This document shows, one piece after another, positions 34,606 through 44,548 of a stretch of 64,000 nt of DNA (positions are counted from its first letter, which is position 1; each line of letters starts with the position of its first letter). The stretch covers positions 62,001 to 126,000 of the forward strand of contig CADCHQ010000003.1 of assembly GCA_902801325.1 (NCBI GenBank), written 5' to 3'. The stretch comes from an uncultured Bacteroidales bacterium. Its GTDB lineage: Bacteria > Bacteroidota > Bacteroidia > Bacteroidales > Bacteroidaceae. Under the pieces are notes generated by a model. The model made no database searches, was not told where the DNA came from, and was given only the letters and a program-made list of their open reading frames with translations. The position numbers and the translations under genes are program-made.

Positions 34606-35612
34606 ACGGAAATAATAAGTGGAAGTGGCAACTTCCCTTCCTCCTCTTTCTCATTATTGCCACTGTGCTTATCATTCGACACCGCCAGCCTCGCAATATC
34701 CCCTTTCAACGGAGTGAAGGTATGGTGTTCGGTACTGTTTGGCATGCTACCTACCAGAGCGATAGTGCTCTCTCCCACTCCATCATGCAGGAACTTTCGC
34801 GTGTCGATGCTTCCCTCTCGATGTTCAATCCCAAGTCGACGGTAAGTCGAATCAATTTGGGCGAGAGTGAGGAGACGGATTCCTTGTTCCGCATGGTCTT
34901 TACACAGGCACAACAAATAAGCGAAGCCACCAACGGATGTTTCGATGTAACGGTTGCTCCGCTTGTCAACGCCTGGGGCTTCGGCTTCAAGAAAGGAGAA
35001 TTGCCAGACTCTTCCCAAGTCGATTCACTTCTTCGGTTTGTTGGTTGGGATAAGTTGACACTAGAGGGAAACCTCCTTCATAAGTCTGACCCTCGCATGG
35101 TTCTTGACTTTAGTGCAATTGCCAAAGGATTCGGAGTTGACCAGGTGGCAAGCCTTATGCGCCGAAAAGGCATTTCGAACTTTATGATTGAGATTGGAGG
35201 CGAAATAGTAGTTAGCGGTCACAACCCCAAGGGTGAGAAATGGAGCATAGGCGTGAATAAGCCTGTGGAAGATTCCACAAGTACCAATCAGGAAGTGGAA
35301 ACCATTTTGCACTTAACCGATTGTGCAATGGCTACCAGCGGGAACTATCGCAACTTCTACATAAGTCCCGATGGCAGAAAGCTATCGCATACCATTGATC
35401 CCCATTCGGGTCGCCCCGTTCAGCACAGCATCTTGTCAAGTACCGTTGTTGCACCTACTTGCTCTATGGCCGATGCGTTTGCGACCTCTTTTATGGTAAT
35501 GGGACTTGACGAGGCCAAAAAGGTGCTTTCGAAACATCCCGAACTGCAGGCGCTCTTTATCTACAGCGACGAAAACAAGGAACTAAAGATATGGAAAAAT
35601 CTCTCGGAATAA
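34602..35612 (+). CDS. apbE: FAD:protein FMN transferase (ApbE)
   Basis: 336 residues with an N-terminal membrane anchor (WKWQLPFLLFLIIATVLII). ApbE features: GCFDVTVAPLVNAWGFG, DFSAIAKGFGVDQVA, IEIGGEIVVSGHNPKG, HTIDPHSGRPV and the metal-binding APTCSMADAFATSFMVMG. It transfers FMN to threonines of periplasmic or membrane flavoproteins such as Nqr/Rnf subunits. The 3' end overlaps the Crp/Fnr gene by 22 bases. Confidence 0.95.
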   Translation: MNGNNKWKWQLPFLLFLIIATVLIIRHRQPRNIPFQRSEGMVFGTVWHATYQSDSALSHSIMQELSRVDASLSMFNPKSTVSRINLGESEETDSLFRMVFTQAQQISEATNGCFDVTVAPLVNAWGFGFKKGELPDSSQVDSLLRFVGWDKLTLEGNLLHKSDPRMVLDFSAIAKGFGVDQVASLMRRKGISNFMIEIGGEIVVSGHNPKGEKWSIGVNKPVEDSTSTNQEVETILHLTDCAMATSGNYRNFYISPDGRKLSHTIDPHSGRPVQHSILSSTVVAPTCSMADAFATSFMVMGLDEAKKVLSKHPELQALFIYSDENKELKIWKNLSE

Positions 35613-36265
35613 CAAACCTGCCCATGTTGCAAGGCGTTAGTTTGCTTGAAATGACAACTCTATTCAAGCAACTTTCCAACCACGAGCATAAGTTTGCCGA
35701 GGGTGACTACATCATTCTTCAGGATGAAACTTGTAACGGGCTCTTGTCTATTATCGAAGGTGACTTTAGCATTGAGACAACATATTTTGGTGGACGCTTT
35801 TGCATGGTGGAATTCATTTCTGCTCCCTATACGATAGAGCCCGATGTGCTTTATGGCATTCAACGTCGATATCAAAGTTCCTATCGTGCTCAGTCGCCTT
35901 GTCGGGTATTGGAGTGTCCGAAAAGTATGGTTTCGGAACTAATGTCTTCAAACGTAGTGTTCCAGCTCAACTTTCTTAACCTCCTTTCCACCCTCGCCTC
36001 ACGCCGTCGACAGGCTTTCCCGTCATCCCCAACGCCTTCGCTCGAGGGAAGATTGGCTCAGTTCTTCTTCCGTTTGTCTACTATACCGAAAGGCAGGAAA
36101 GAACTTCGTACTCGCATGTCCGATTTGGCCTTGTACCTCGGCTGTTCTCGTCCTTTGGTCTCGGAAAGTCTTCATCGAATGCAAGTACAGGGCTTCTTGA
36201 ACATGCGTCGGGGCTGCATCGAGATTCCCGATATTGAAAGCTTAATGAACAATACTTTTGTTTGA
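35591..36265 (+). CDS. Crp/Fnr family transcriptional regulator
   Basis: 224 residues: N-terminal cyclic-nucleotide-binding-like barrel (about 10-125) and C-terminal winged helix (KELRTRMSDLALYLGCSRPLVSESLHRMQVQGFLNMRRG). No Fnr-type cysteine cluster is seen at the N-terminus. Overlap with apbE suggests control of redox or electron-transport genes, an inference only. Confidence 0.88.
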   Translation: MEKSLGITNLPMLQGVSLLEMTTLFKQLSNHEHKFAEGDYIILQDETCNGLLSIIEGDFSIETTYFGGRFCMVEFISAPYTIEPDVLYGIQRRYQSSYRAQSPCRVLECPKSMVSELMSSNVVFQLNFLNLLSTLASRRRQAFPSSPTPSLEGRLAQFFFRLSTIPKGRKELRTRMSDLALYLGCSRPLVSESLHRMQVQGFLNMRRGCIEIPDIESLMNNTFV

Positions 36266-36270
36266 TATAT

Positions 36271-38304
36271 ATGGATAATCTTTTTTTAGAAAAGAAATAT
36301 AACACCCCGTTCGAGACAGTTCCATTTGACAAGATTCGTTTCGAGCATTACGAAGAGGCTATGCGTGAGGGCATGAAGCGCGATGATGAAGATATCGAGC
36401 GACTTGTCAACAATCCCGAACCCGCTTCTTTCGACAATACGATTATTCCCAAAGGCGATCGCACGTTATCGAAGGTGTCGAATGTCTTTTTCAATCTTCT
36501 AAGTGCAGACACCAATGACCAAATGGATGAACTGGCTCAGAAGATGTCGCCCATACTGACGGAACATTCCAATAAGATCATGTTTAATGAAGGGCTTTGG
36601 CAACGAGTGCAGGCGGTTTATAAGGACCATCGCGAACTCACTGCTGAGGAAAGCATGCTCCTCGACAACATGTATCAGTCGTTTGTCCGCCATGGTGCTT
36701 TGCTTAGTGCTGAAGATAAGAAGCGCTTCGCTCAATTGCAGATGGAACTGAGTCAAATCACGCTTCAATATCAGCAAAACATGCTTCGTGACACCAATAC
36801 CTTCCAACTGCATTTGGAATCAAAGTCGCAATTAAGCGGACTTCCCGACTCCCAAATCGAGGCAGCAGCACTTGCGGCTAAGGAAAAGGGATTGCAGGGA
36901 TGGTTGTTCACGCTCCATGCACCTAACTATGGTCCTTTCATGACCTATGCCGATGATGCGGAACTTCGCAAACGCATGTATATGGCTCATGGTACGCTTT
37001 GTACACAAGGCGAAAATAATAATCTTCCGCTCATTCCTCGTATTGTCAACACTCGTCGTCAGTTGGTTAACCTTCTTGGTTATTCCACCTTTGCCGACTT
37101 TGTGCTCGAGCGCCGTATGGCAAGTGATGTCGCACATGTTCGCAAATTGCTCGACGATTTGCTTCAAGCCTATCTGCCCACAGCTCGCAAAGAAATAGAG
37201 GAGGTTGCAGAACTGGCGCGTGAGACTCAAGGTCCCGACTATATCCTGCAACCATGGGATCTCCCTTATTATAGCCATAAACTGAAGATGCGCCGTTATG
37301 ATATCGACAGTGAGATGTTGCGTCCCTATTTCGAACTTTCTCGCGTTAAAGAGGGTGTCTTCGGTTTGGCAACTCGTCTGTATGGAATCACGTTCCATCC
37401 CAATAAGGACATCCCTGTCTATCATCCCGATGTTGAGGCTTGGGAAGTTCACGATGCTGATGACTCGTTACTTGGAATCCTTTATACCGATTTCCATCCG
37501 CGTGCCTCGAAGCAAAGTGGCGCATGGATGACTGCCTTCAAGGAGCAATGGACCGATGAGGAAGACGGTGATAGTCGTCCGCATGTTTCCGTGACCATGA
37601 ACTTCACGAAACCTACCGAGACAAAGCCTGCCTTGCTAACTTTGGGTGAGGTCGAAACCTTCCTTCACGAGTTTGGTCATTCCTTGCATGCTTTATTCTC
37701 GAAGGTACGTTTCGAGAGTCTATCTTGTACAAATGTGTATTGGGATTTCGTTGAGCTTCCTAGTCAGTTCATGGAGAATTATGTTACCGAGCCAGAGTTC
37801 CTCAACACCTTTGCTTTCCATTATGAGACTGGCAAACCCATTCCTGAGGAACTTATCAAACGTATTCAGCTCAGTCGCAATTTCATGGTGGCTTACGCCT
37901 GTGTGCGTCAAGTTAGTTTCGGTTTGCTTGATTTGGCTTATTACACGCTGACTGAAGATTTAGATTCCGATATTTACGAATTCGAACGCAAGGCTGTTGC
38001 TCCTTGCCGATTGCTCTCGTCTGTTCCCGAGGAATATATCATGAGCACCAACTTCTCGCATATCATGAGTGGTGGTTATGCCGCTGGCTATTACAGTTAT
38101 AAATGGGCCGAGGTGCTCGAAGCCGATGCCTTTGACGAGTTCCGCAAACATGGAATCTTTGACAGAACAATGGCCCAACGCTTCCGTGACGAGATTCTTT
38201 CACGCGGAGGAACTGAACCACCAATGCAACTTTATCGTCGATTCCGTGGCGCAGAACCAACTATCGACGCATTACTTAGAAGAAATGGAATTAAGAATGG
38301 ATAA
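36271..38304 (+). CDS. dcp: M3 family peptidyl-dipeptidase (Dcp-like)
   Basis: 677 residues from the ATG at 36271 (the frame also allows a TTG at 36262). The thimet-type zinc motif HEFGH is at 466-470, followed by FESLSCTNVYWDFVELPSQFMENYV with the third zinc ligand. No signal peptide, so cytoplasmic. It removes dipeptides from peptide C-termini. It ends in an 8-base overlap with the dCMP deaminase gene. Confidence 0.93.
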   Translation: MDNLFLEKKYNTPFETVPFDKIRFEHYEEAMREGMKRDDEDIERLVNNPEPASFDNTIIPKGDRTLSKVSNVFFNLLSADTNDQMDELAQKMSPILTEHSNKIMFNEGLWQRVQAVYKDHRELTAEESMLLDNMYQSFVRHGALLSAEDKKRFAQLQMELSQITLQYQQNMLRDTNTFQLHLESKSQLSGLPDSQIEAAALAAKEKGLQGWLFTLHAPNYGPFMTYADDAELRKRMYMAHGTLCTQGENNNLPLIPRIVNTRRQLVNLLGYSTFADFVLERRMASDVAHVRKLLDDLLQAYLPTARKEIEEVAELARETQGPDYILQPWDLPYYSHKLKMRRYDIDSEMLRPYFELSRVKEGVFGLATRLYGITFHPNKDIPVYHPDVEAWEVHDADDSLLGILYTDFHPRASKQSGAWMTAFKEQWTDEEDGDSRPHVSVTMNFTKPTETKPALLTLGEVETFLHEFGHSLHALFSKVRFESLSCTNVYWDFVELPSQFMENYVTEPEFLNTFAFHYETGKPIPEELIKRIQLSRNFMVAYACVRQVSFGLLDLAYYTLTEDLDSDIYEFERKAVAPCRLLSSVPEEYIMSTNFSHIMSGGYAAGYYSYKWAEVLEADAFDEFRKHGIFDRTMAQRFRDEILSRGGTEPPMQLYRRFRGAEPTIDALLRRNGIKNG

Positions 38305-38722
38305 GAAACAACAAGAACTCGACTTGCGCTACTTGCGCATGGCCACGATATGGGCGGAAAACAGCTATTGCCAGCGCCGACAAGTGGGAGCACTCATCGT
38401 CAAGGATAAGATGATTATCAGCGACGGATATAATGGCACTCCCTCTGGTTTCGAGAATGTTTGTGAGGACGAGAACGGTCTTACGAAGCCTTATGTACTG
38501 CATGCCGAAGCCAATGCCATAACCAAGATTGCTCGCTCGGGAAACAATAGTGACGGAGCTACCCTTTATGTCACCGACTCGCCCTGCATCGAATGTGCCA
38601 AGCTCATTATCCAGTCGGGCATCACTCGTGTGATTTACGCTCGCGAATATCGTCTTACCGAAGGTGTCGACCTTCTGCGTCGGGCTGGTATTGAAGTTAA
38701 ATATCTACCAATCAATCAATAA
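38297..38722 (+). CDS. Deoxycytidylate deaminase (ComEB type)
   Basis: 141 residues from the ATG at 38297, in overlap with the dcp stop (ATGGATAA); the ATG at 38285 is the alternative. Zinc ligands His69 (HAEAN), Cys97 and Cys100 (SPCIEC) with catalytic Glu71 define the family, which makes dUMP from dCMP for thymidylate synthesis. The N-terminus ENSYCQRRQVGALIV and DGYNGTPSGF are typical. Confidence 0.93.
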   Translation: MDKKQQELDLRYLRMATIWAENSYCQRRQVGALIVKDKMIISDGYNGTPSGFENVCEDENGLTKPYVLHAEANAITKIARSGNNSDGATLYVTDSPCIECAKLIIQSGITRVIYAREYRLTEGVDLLRRAGIEVKYLPINQ

Positions 38723-38782
38723 ACCCACTAACCCTTCTCTCCTTCTTTATAGAGAAACCAAGAGAGGCTTATCAATCGCAAT

Positions 38783-40393
38783 ATGAAATCCCGTCTCACT
38801 CCCCTCCTCATTGCCTTGAGCATGATAGTTGGCATACTCGTAGGAACGTTTTATGCCAATCACTTTTCGGGTAATCGGCTTAGCATCATCAACACTGGTA
38901 GCAACAAGATTAACTACCTGTTGCAGATGATTGATAACAAGTATGTTGATACCGTCAACATGAATTCACTTGTTGAGCAGTCAATGCCCAAGATTCTGTC
39001 AGAACTCGACCCGCACAGTTCTTACATCTCTTCCAGCGAGGCCGATGAAGCCAACGACGACCTTCGAGGTAGTTTCTCGGGTATCGGTATTTCGTTCAAT
39101 ACCATTTATGATACCATCAACGTCATGGCTCTCATTAAGGGCGGGCCGGCCGAACGCGTAGGAATCATGCCGGGCGACCGCATTATCAAGGCTGATACGA
39201 CAAGCTTGATAGGTGTTAAAGACCAAGATGCCATCCATCTGCTTAAAGGCCCACGTGGTTCTACTGTTAAGCTTAAGGTCCTTCGTCGCGGTCATGATAA
39301 GCCTCTTACTTTCTCAGTGGTTCGCGATGATGTACCTGTGAAGAGCATTGATGCCTCTTACATGTTGCCTGATAACGTAGGATACATCCAGCTGAAGAGT
39401 TTTGGCGAACAAACTTATGCCGAGTTCATGATTGCTATGGCGCAATTGGGAGTCGAAGGAATGAAAAGCCTTATTCTCGACCTTCGGGGAAATCGTGGAG
39501 GATATATGCATATCGCTATCCAGATTGCCAATGAGTTCCTTCGCCAGCGTCAGCTTATTGTCTACACAGAAGGACGTAAGTCGCCTCGTGAGGACTATCG
39601 TGCCGACGGGCATGGAACGTTCCCTTCGCTGCCGCTTGTGATACTTATCGACGAGGGTTCGGCTTCCAGCAGTGAGATTCTGGCTGGTGCTATCCAAGAC
39701 AATGACCGAGGAACGATTATCGGTCGACGTTCATTCGGAAAAGGCCTTGTTCAGCAACCCATGCAATTCAAGGATGGTAGTGTCGTACGCCTAACTGTTG
39801 CCCGCTATTATACTCCTTCGGGTCGTTGCATCCAGAAACCTTATCAGCCAGGACACGACCAAGAGTATGAGAACGAGCTGCTTGCCCGATACGAACGAGG
39901 TGAATATTTCTCGTCGGACAGCATCCACCAGTCTGGTCCCGCTTATGAGACTCGTCTCGGGCGCACGGTCTATGGCGGTGGAGGCATTACTCCTGATATC
40001 TTCGTGCCTGAAGATACGACCGACGTAACCAGCTATTATCGCGAAGCGGTATTTATGGGACATATTCGTCAGTTTGCCTTTGACTATGCCGACCAGCAGC
40101 GTTCTACGCTTAGCCGTTTCCGCACTACCGATGAACTGGTAAATCACCTCCGTCGTCAGAATCTCCTTGAGCAATTTGCCCGATATGCCGAGGGTCACGG
40201 CTTGCGTCGTCGCAACCTGATGCTCTATCGTAGTCGCAAACTCTTCGAGCGTGCAATCTTTGGCAGCATCATCTATAATGTGGCCACTCCACAACAGTAT
40301 GTCGAATACTACAATCATGACGATGCTTCCGTAAAGCGTGCTTTGGATGTTATCTCCAAACGAGAGACCTTTCCGAAATTAACGGAGGAATAA
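38783..40393 (+). CDS. S41 family C-terminal processing protease
   Basis: 536 residues with an N-terminal signal/anchor (LTPLLIALSMIVGILVGTFYA). A PDZ domain (about 85-175: GIGISFNTIYDTINVMALIKGGPAERVGIMPGDRI) precedes the tail-specific protease core with Ser motif GSASSSE (292-298) and catalytic Lys320 in SFGKGLVQ. The C-terminal 150 residues are an extra helical region. Such proteases process periplasmic proteins or turnover substrates in the envelope. Confidence 0.93.
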   Translation: MKSRLTPLLIALSMIVGILVGTFYANHFSGNRLSIINTGSNKINYLLQMIDNKYVDTVNMNSLVEQSMPKILSELDPHSSYISSSEADEANDDLRGSFSGIGISFNTIYDTINVMALIKGGPAERVGIMPGDRIIKADTTSLIGVKDQDAIHLLKGPRGSTVKLKVLRRGHDKPLTFSVVRDDVPVKSIDASYMLPDNVGYIQLKSFGEQTYAEFMIAMAQLGVEGMKSLILDLRGNRGGYMHIAIQIANEFLRQRQLIVYTEGRKSPREDYRADGHGTFPSLPLVILIDEGSASSSEILAGAIQDNDRGTIIGRRSFGKGLVQQPMQFKDGSVVRLTVARYYTPSGRCIQKPYQPGHDQEYENELLARYERGEYFSSDSIHQSGPAYETRLGRTVYGGGGITPDIFVPEDTTDVTSYYREAVFMGHIRQFAFDYADQQRSTLSRFRTTDELVNHLRRQNLLEQFARYAEGHGLRRRNLMLYRSRKLFERAIFGSIIYNVATPQQYVEYYNHDDASVKRALDVISKRETFPKLTEE

Positions 40394-40415
40394 TTTATTA
40401 GTTTATAATAACAAG

Positions 40416-40441
40416 AAAAGGGGAGTCTATGCTCCCCTTTC
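40416..40441 (+). terminator. Intrinsic terminator after the S41 protease gene
   Basis: AAAAGGGGAG, loop TCTATG, CTCCCCTTT then CTTC: a GC-rich hairpin with A and T flanks, 22 bases after the stop codon. Confidence 0.85.
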
Positions 40442-40458
40442 TTCGTGCCTATATTCTT

Positions 40459-40742
40459 ACTCCATTGCATTACGCAAGCGTAGCTTCGCGTCCGATTATG
40501 ATTGCATTTGAACCTAAGGCCTTCCGGGATTACGCCTAAGGCCTTCCGGAATAATCCCTAAGGGTTTCCGCAATAACGCCTAGGCCTTCTGCGATAACGC
40601 CTAAAGGCTTGTTTGGAAGATTGCTCAATGTCATGTCGATAGTTGTACAACCTTGAGTCGATGATTGTACAACCTTAAGCCCATGATTGTACAATACCAG
40701 ACCGACGCTTGGGCAACACCTTGCAGCCGAAAGCGTAAGGCA
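40459..40742. repeat. 22-base-period array C, thirteen units
   Basis: Unit starts: 40459, 40481, 40503, 40525, 40547, 40569, 40590, 40612, 40634, 40656, 40678, 40699 and 40721; all steps are 22 except two of 21. The first two units match array A (TACGCAAGCG, TAGCTTCGCGTCCGATTA), the next five carry CCTAAGGCCTTC-type words, and later ones GATNNTTGTACAAC. It fills the space between the S41 terminator and the convergent fkp gene. Confidence 0.92.
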
Positions 40743-40786
40743 TGATGATGGATAAATAAAGGTATGGAAGGTTGAACCTTGAAGTT

Positions 40787-43528
40787 TTAGCTTCGGCTTA
40801 CTTGCAAACCAGAACTGCTTAGTGACATGTCTACGAAACGAGCGCGAGCGTTAGGCGGATTGCTGTTAAGCTTTTCGCGAATGAGGCGTGCTGCTTCTGG
40901 ATCTTTAGCTATCATGTAGAGGAAACCACCACCACCTGCGCCTGGTAGTTTGAGGCCGAGGCAGAGGTCGCTCACCTGCTTGATGATGGCTTCTACTGCA
41001 GGCGGATTCGTGCCAGAGTCGAGATCTTGGTTCTGTTGCCACGTTTGTGCCACAAGTCTGCCCATACGCGTGAAGTTGCCCTGCTGTATGGCATCGTAGA
41101 GACGAAGGGCATGATCCTTCATTTCGCCAAGAAGGGCAAGGCGCGGTGTGTCGGCGAGGAACATGCCTCGAACGATTTCTGCTAAGATGGTCTTTGCCGT
41201 TCGGGTGTGTCCCGTGTAATAGAGTAGATGACAGGGACGGTAGTCGAGGGCAGTAAATAGCGTGTCGGGAAGCCAACGAACTTGCGGAGTCTGGTCGAGA
41301 CCCGAATTGGTTTGCAGAAGTTTGATACCCGACAGGATGCCTCCGTACTGGTCTTGCCATCCGCCTCCTGTGGTAAGGAGTTGCTCGAGCACAAGGGTTC
41401 GGTTGCAGACTTCCGCTTTATCCCAGCCAAGACCACAAAAGTCGCTGAGCGTACCTAGTACGGTTGCTGCGAGAATGCTGCTTGTCCCAAGTCCACTACC
41501 TGCTGGTAACGCACTCAAGAGCGTAAGCTCAATACCGCTTCCGAAGGCTTGCAGTTGTTGCTCTAGACTTGCGTATTGAGCCTCGGCATATTGCGGGACG
41601 AAACCGGCAAGACAGAGTGCTGCTTTAGGAATGGAGAATGGAGAACCGATGTGCGCGTAATCGGCGAGTTGTTCGAATGTTGTTACGTGCTCTGCTGCCC
41701 CAAGATCGATGCTTCGGAGTGTAATCTTGTATTCACGACTAGGCTTAATGTAAACCTGCAGAGGCGGTTGCCCATTGAGTTCTATAGCCAAGTTTACCAC
41801 ATTTCCGCCTTGTGTCAGGCAGTATGGTGGTGTATCTGTCCATCCGCCTGCAAGGTCGATGCGAACAGGACTGCGTCCCCACACAATTTGATCTGTGCAA
41901 ACGTCCAGTCTCGGTTGCTGGCGATGGGAAAGCACGGGAGAAGTCAGGCCTTGACGCAGGAGGGCAAACGCTTCTGCTTCATGGGCCGAGCCATCCTTGC
42001 CTTCTAAGGTTAACAGCTGTCGACGGAACATTTGGTCGCTGATGCGCTTGAGCAAGGGTTCGTCCTCACTCAATGGCTCGGGCATGGGTACGTGAAGTTG
42101 ATGGAACTCCTGAGCCATGTCGAGCAGATTGGTCTGATAGAACACGCTATTGCGATGGTTGTGCGCCAGTTCGGACAGATTTGCACTTCGGTATTGCAAC
42201 CTTTGCTCGTGCAATCTCAACAGATTGGCCTTTTCGGAGAGATCGCTTGCCGAGAGCTTTTCTGCCGATTGCCATAATTGCTCGGCTTGTGAACTTTGGT
42301 CGAGGCCTAAAGCATATCGCAGCAAAATGCCCAGCTGATTGATGTCGTTGGTTAACGGGAAACGCTTCTCGAACTGGGCTTCGCCACTAAATGTGTCGTT
42401 GTATTTATAGGTTCGTAAAGCATAGCTATTGCTTCCTACAGGAACAACATCCACACACGTGTCGTCGGGCAATGTGATGTCCCAATTGTTCTTGGGAATG
42501 CCCGTCAGAATATGATTGCGATGAAGTTTCCAGCCCTTACCTATCCATGAGTTCTCAATCCAGATGTTTTGCATGTCTGCCTTCAACTCAGTCTCGTTGT
42601 GGGCATTCTGAATGAAAATGGACGGATGTGGCTTGACGCTAAGGTGCATGATCTGTCGCTGGTCGTTGACGAGATTCTGCAGACTAAGCGTACTGCTGAG
42701 CAACTCTGCACTTGTACCATAATGATAGAAGGCCCCGTCGTGAAGCGGAAGGATAACCACACGAAGTTGATTTAACTCTTCATCGACTTGTGTAGGATTT
42801 TCTCCTAAGGCACAACCGAATTGACTGTAGAGATCATATTCGATAAGTTCGTCTCCCGATGTGCTTTTCTTCATGAGCAGATTGATGGCCTTGTCGCTAA
42901 GCATCCAAATGCCAACGTCCATGAGGAAAAGATGGGTGTGAAGGAGTTTGCTCAGTTGTGCTACAGAGGGCTTCTGCAGCATGAAGTCGAGTTGTTCGGG
43001 CGACTCTCTTCTTGAGAGGAATACCCCATGGTGAGATGCGAGCGTAGGCTCTACCCATAGACCATAGCAGACAACATCTGCATCTGGAATTTCGGGCAGA
43101 TAGTCTGTTCGGACCATTACGTCTCCGCTTGCTATGAGCGTGTGCAACTTCTCTGGTGCCGACTTCATCATACGCTCGTATAACGGGAGTTGCAATTGCA
43201 GGAGGTTTTGCGAGATCCTTTGTCCGCGCGCCCATCGGAAGATGGGTATTGGCGTTAGAATCTTCCCACTAGGAGCATAGCTTGGCAGGCGCCTGCTTTG
43301 TCCGCCTGCATGCAGCAAGATGCGTTTCTCACTTGCCAACCATGTGGCAAAGTCGTCGGAGGTGCCGGATTGTTGCCAGCATTGTTGCAATAGCCAGCTT
43401 GTGCCGCCTCCTGAACCTAACTTCTTGTCGATGGGGTCATGGGTACAGAAATATTCTTCCGTACTTACCCCTTCGATTTGGTGGAAACATCCAACGAGGT
43501 TGGGTGGCAAGGAGAGTAGTTTTTTCAT
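40787..43528 (-). CDS. fkp: Bifunctional L-fucokinase / L-fucose-1-phosphate guanylyltransferase
   Basis: 913 residues, close to the size of Bacteroides Fkp. The N-terminal half is the guanylyltransferase, the C-terminal half a GHMP kinase with GRSPVRIDLAGGWTDTPPY, the ATP loop LPAGSGLGTSSILAA and a late KLPGAGGGGFLY. It converts free fucose to GDP-fucose (salvage). Last gene of the manC-gmd-fcl operon, overlapping fcl by 4 bases. Confidence 0.95.
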   Translation of the reverse strand: MKKLLSLPPNLVGCFHQIEGVSTEEYFCTHDPIDKKLGSGGGTSWLLQQCWQQSGTSDDFATWLASEKRILLHAGGQSRRLPSYAPSGKILTPIPIFRWARGQRISQNLLQLQLPLYERMMKSAPEKLHTLIASGDVMVRTDYLPEIPDADVVCYGLWVEPTLASHHGVFLSRRESPEQLDFMLQKPSVAQLSKLLHTHLFLMDVGIWMLSDKAINLLMKKSTSGDELIEYDLYSQFGCALGENPTQVDEELNQLRVVILPLHDGAFYHYGTSAELLSSTLSLQNLVNDQRQIMHLSVKPHPSIFIQNAHNETELKADMQNIWIENSWIGKGWKLHRNHILTGIPKNNWDITLPDDTCVDVVPVGSNSYALRTYKYNDTFSGEAQFEKRFPLTNDINQLGILLRYALGLDQSSQAEQLWQSAEKLSASDLSEKANLLRLHEQRLQYRSANLSELAHNHRNSVFYQTNLLDMAQEFHQLHVPMPEPLSEDEPLLKRISDQMFRRQLLTLEGKDGSAHEAEAFALLRQGLTSPVLSHRQQPRLDVCTDQIVWGRSPVRIDLAGGWTDTPPYCLTQGGNVVNLAIELNGQPPLQVYIKPSREYKITLRSIDLGAAEHVTTFEQLADYAHIGSPFSIPKAALCLAGFVPQYAEAQYASLEQQLQAFGSGIELTLLSALPAGSGLGTSSILAATVLGTLSDFCGLGWDKAEVCNRTLVLEQLLTTGGGWQDQYGGILSGIKLLQTNSGLDQTPQVRWLPDTLFTALDYRPCHLLYYTGHTRTAKTILAEIVRGMFLADTPRLALLGEMKDHALRLYDAIQQGNFTRMGRLVAQTWQQNQDLDSGTNPPAVEAIIKQVSDLCLGLKLPGAGGGGFLYMIAKDPEAARLIREKLNSNPPNARARFVDMSLSSSGLQVSRS

Positions 43529-44466
43529 CTTTCGGCTCTCATGGGATTATTGAGGAAGTCCTGATAGGCAAGCCTTATGCCGTCTTCAAGTTCGGTCTTA
43601 TAAGTCCATCCAAGGGCTTTTGCCTTCGATACATCGAGCAACTTGCGAGGAGTGCCGTTGGGCTTTGTGGTGTCCCACTTAATCTCGCCCTCATAGCCTA
43701 TTACCTTCGCTACAAGTTCGGTTAGCTGCTTGATGCTCAACTCCTTGCCTGTTCCTGCGTTAACGGTTTCGTTACCGCTGTAGTTATTCATCAGGAAGAC
43801 GCAGAGATTAGCCAGGTCGTCGACATAAAGGAATTCGCGTAGCGGAGTGCCATCGCCCCAACAGGTAACGGACTTAGCTCCACTTTCTTTTGCCTCGTGG
43901 AAACGGCGGATGAGTGCCGGCAACACATGGCTGTGCGTGGGATGATAGTTGTCATTAGGTCCGTATAGGTTGGTGGGCATAACAGAGATGTAGTCTGTGC
44001 CGTACTGGCGATTGAGGAACTCGCAATACTTGAGTCCGCTTATTTTGGCAAGGGCATAAGCCTCGTTCGTCTTCTCCAGTTCGCTTGTGAGCAAGCAACT
44101 TTCAGGCATCGGTTGTGGGGCCATGCGAGGATAGATACACGAAGAACCGAGGAACTCCAACTTCTTGCAACCATTCTTCCAAGCAGCATGTATGACGTTC
44201 ATCTCCAGTATCATGTTGTCGTACATGAAATCGGCCAGCGCACTCTGGTTGGCTTCTATGCCTCCCACCTTTGCGGCTGCAAGGAAGACATATTCTGGAC
44301 GCTCTTCGGCAAAGAATCTTTCCACCTCATCCTGACGACAAAGGTCGAGTTCCTTATGCGTGCGCGTAATTATATTATTGTATCCTTGACGTTGCAGTTC
44401 GCGAACGATGGCGCTTCCCACCATGCCACGATGGCCTGCAACATATATCTTGGCAGTCTTTTCCAT
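43525..44466 (-). CDS. fcl: GDP-L-fucose synthase
   Basis: 313 residues, an extended short-chain dehydrogenase with NADPH-binding GHRGMVGSAIVRELQ and the YxxxK pair in YALAKISGLKYCEFL. It epimerises and reduces GDP-4-keto-6-deoxymannose to GDP-fucose, following gmd. MPTNLYGPNDNYHP and GDGTPLREFLYVDDLA are family segments. The spacer before it contains a 7-base array. Confidence 0.95.
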   Translation of the reverse strand: MEKTAKIYVAGHRGMVGSAIVRELQRQGYNNIITRTHKELDLCRQDEVERFFAEERPEYVFLAAAKVGGIEANQSALADFMYDNMILEMNVIHAAWKNGCKKLEFLGSSCIYPRMAPQPMPESCLLTSELEKTNEAYALAKISGLKYCEFLNRQYGTDYISVMPTNLYGPNDNYHPTHSHVLPALIRRFHEAKESGAKSVTCWGDGTPLREFLYVDDLANLCVFLMNNYSGNETVNAGTGKELSIKQLTELVAKVIGYEGEIKWDTTKPNGTPRKLLDVSKAKALGWTYKTELEDGIRLAYQDFLNNPMRAER

Positions 44467-44492
44467 TGAATTATTGATTGAAAACGGTTTCC

Positions 44493-44548
44493 CGTTAACC
44501 TTTAAGCGTTATCCATTAACCATTAACCGTTAACCGTTAAACTTTTAT
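44493..44548. repeat. Short 7-base array, eight units
   Basis: CGTTAAC, CTTTAAG, CGTTATC, CATTAAC, CATTAAC, CGTTAAC, CGTTAAA, CTTTTAT with an exact period of 7 between gmd and fcl; the last unit touches the gmd stop codon. Confidence 0.9.
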
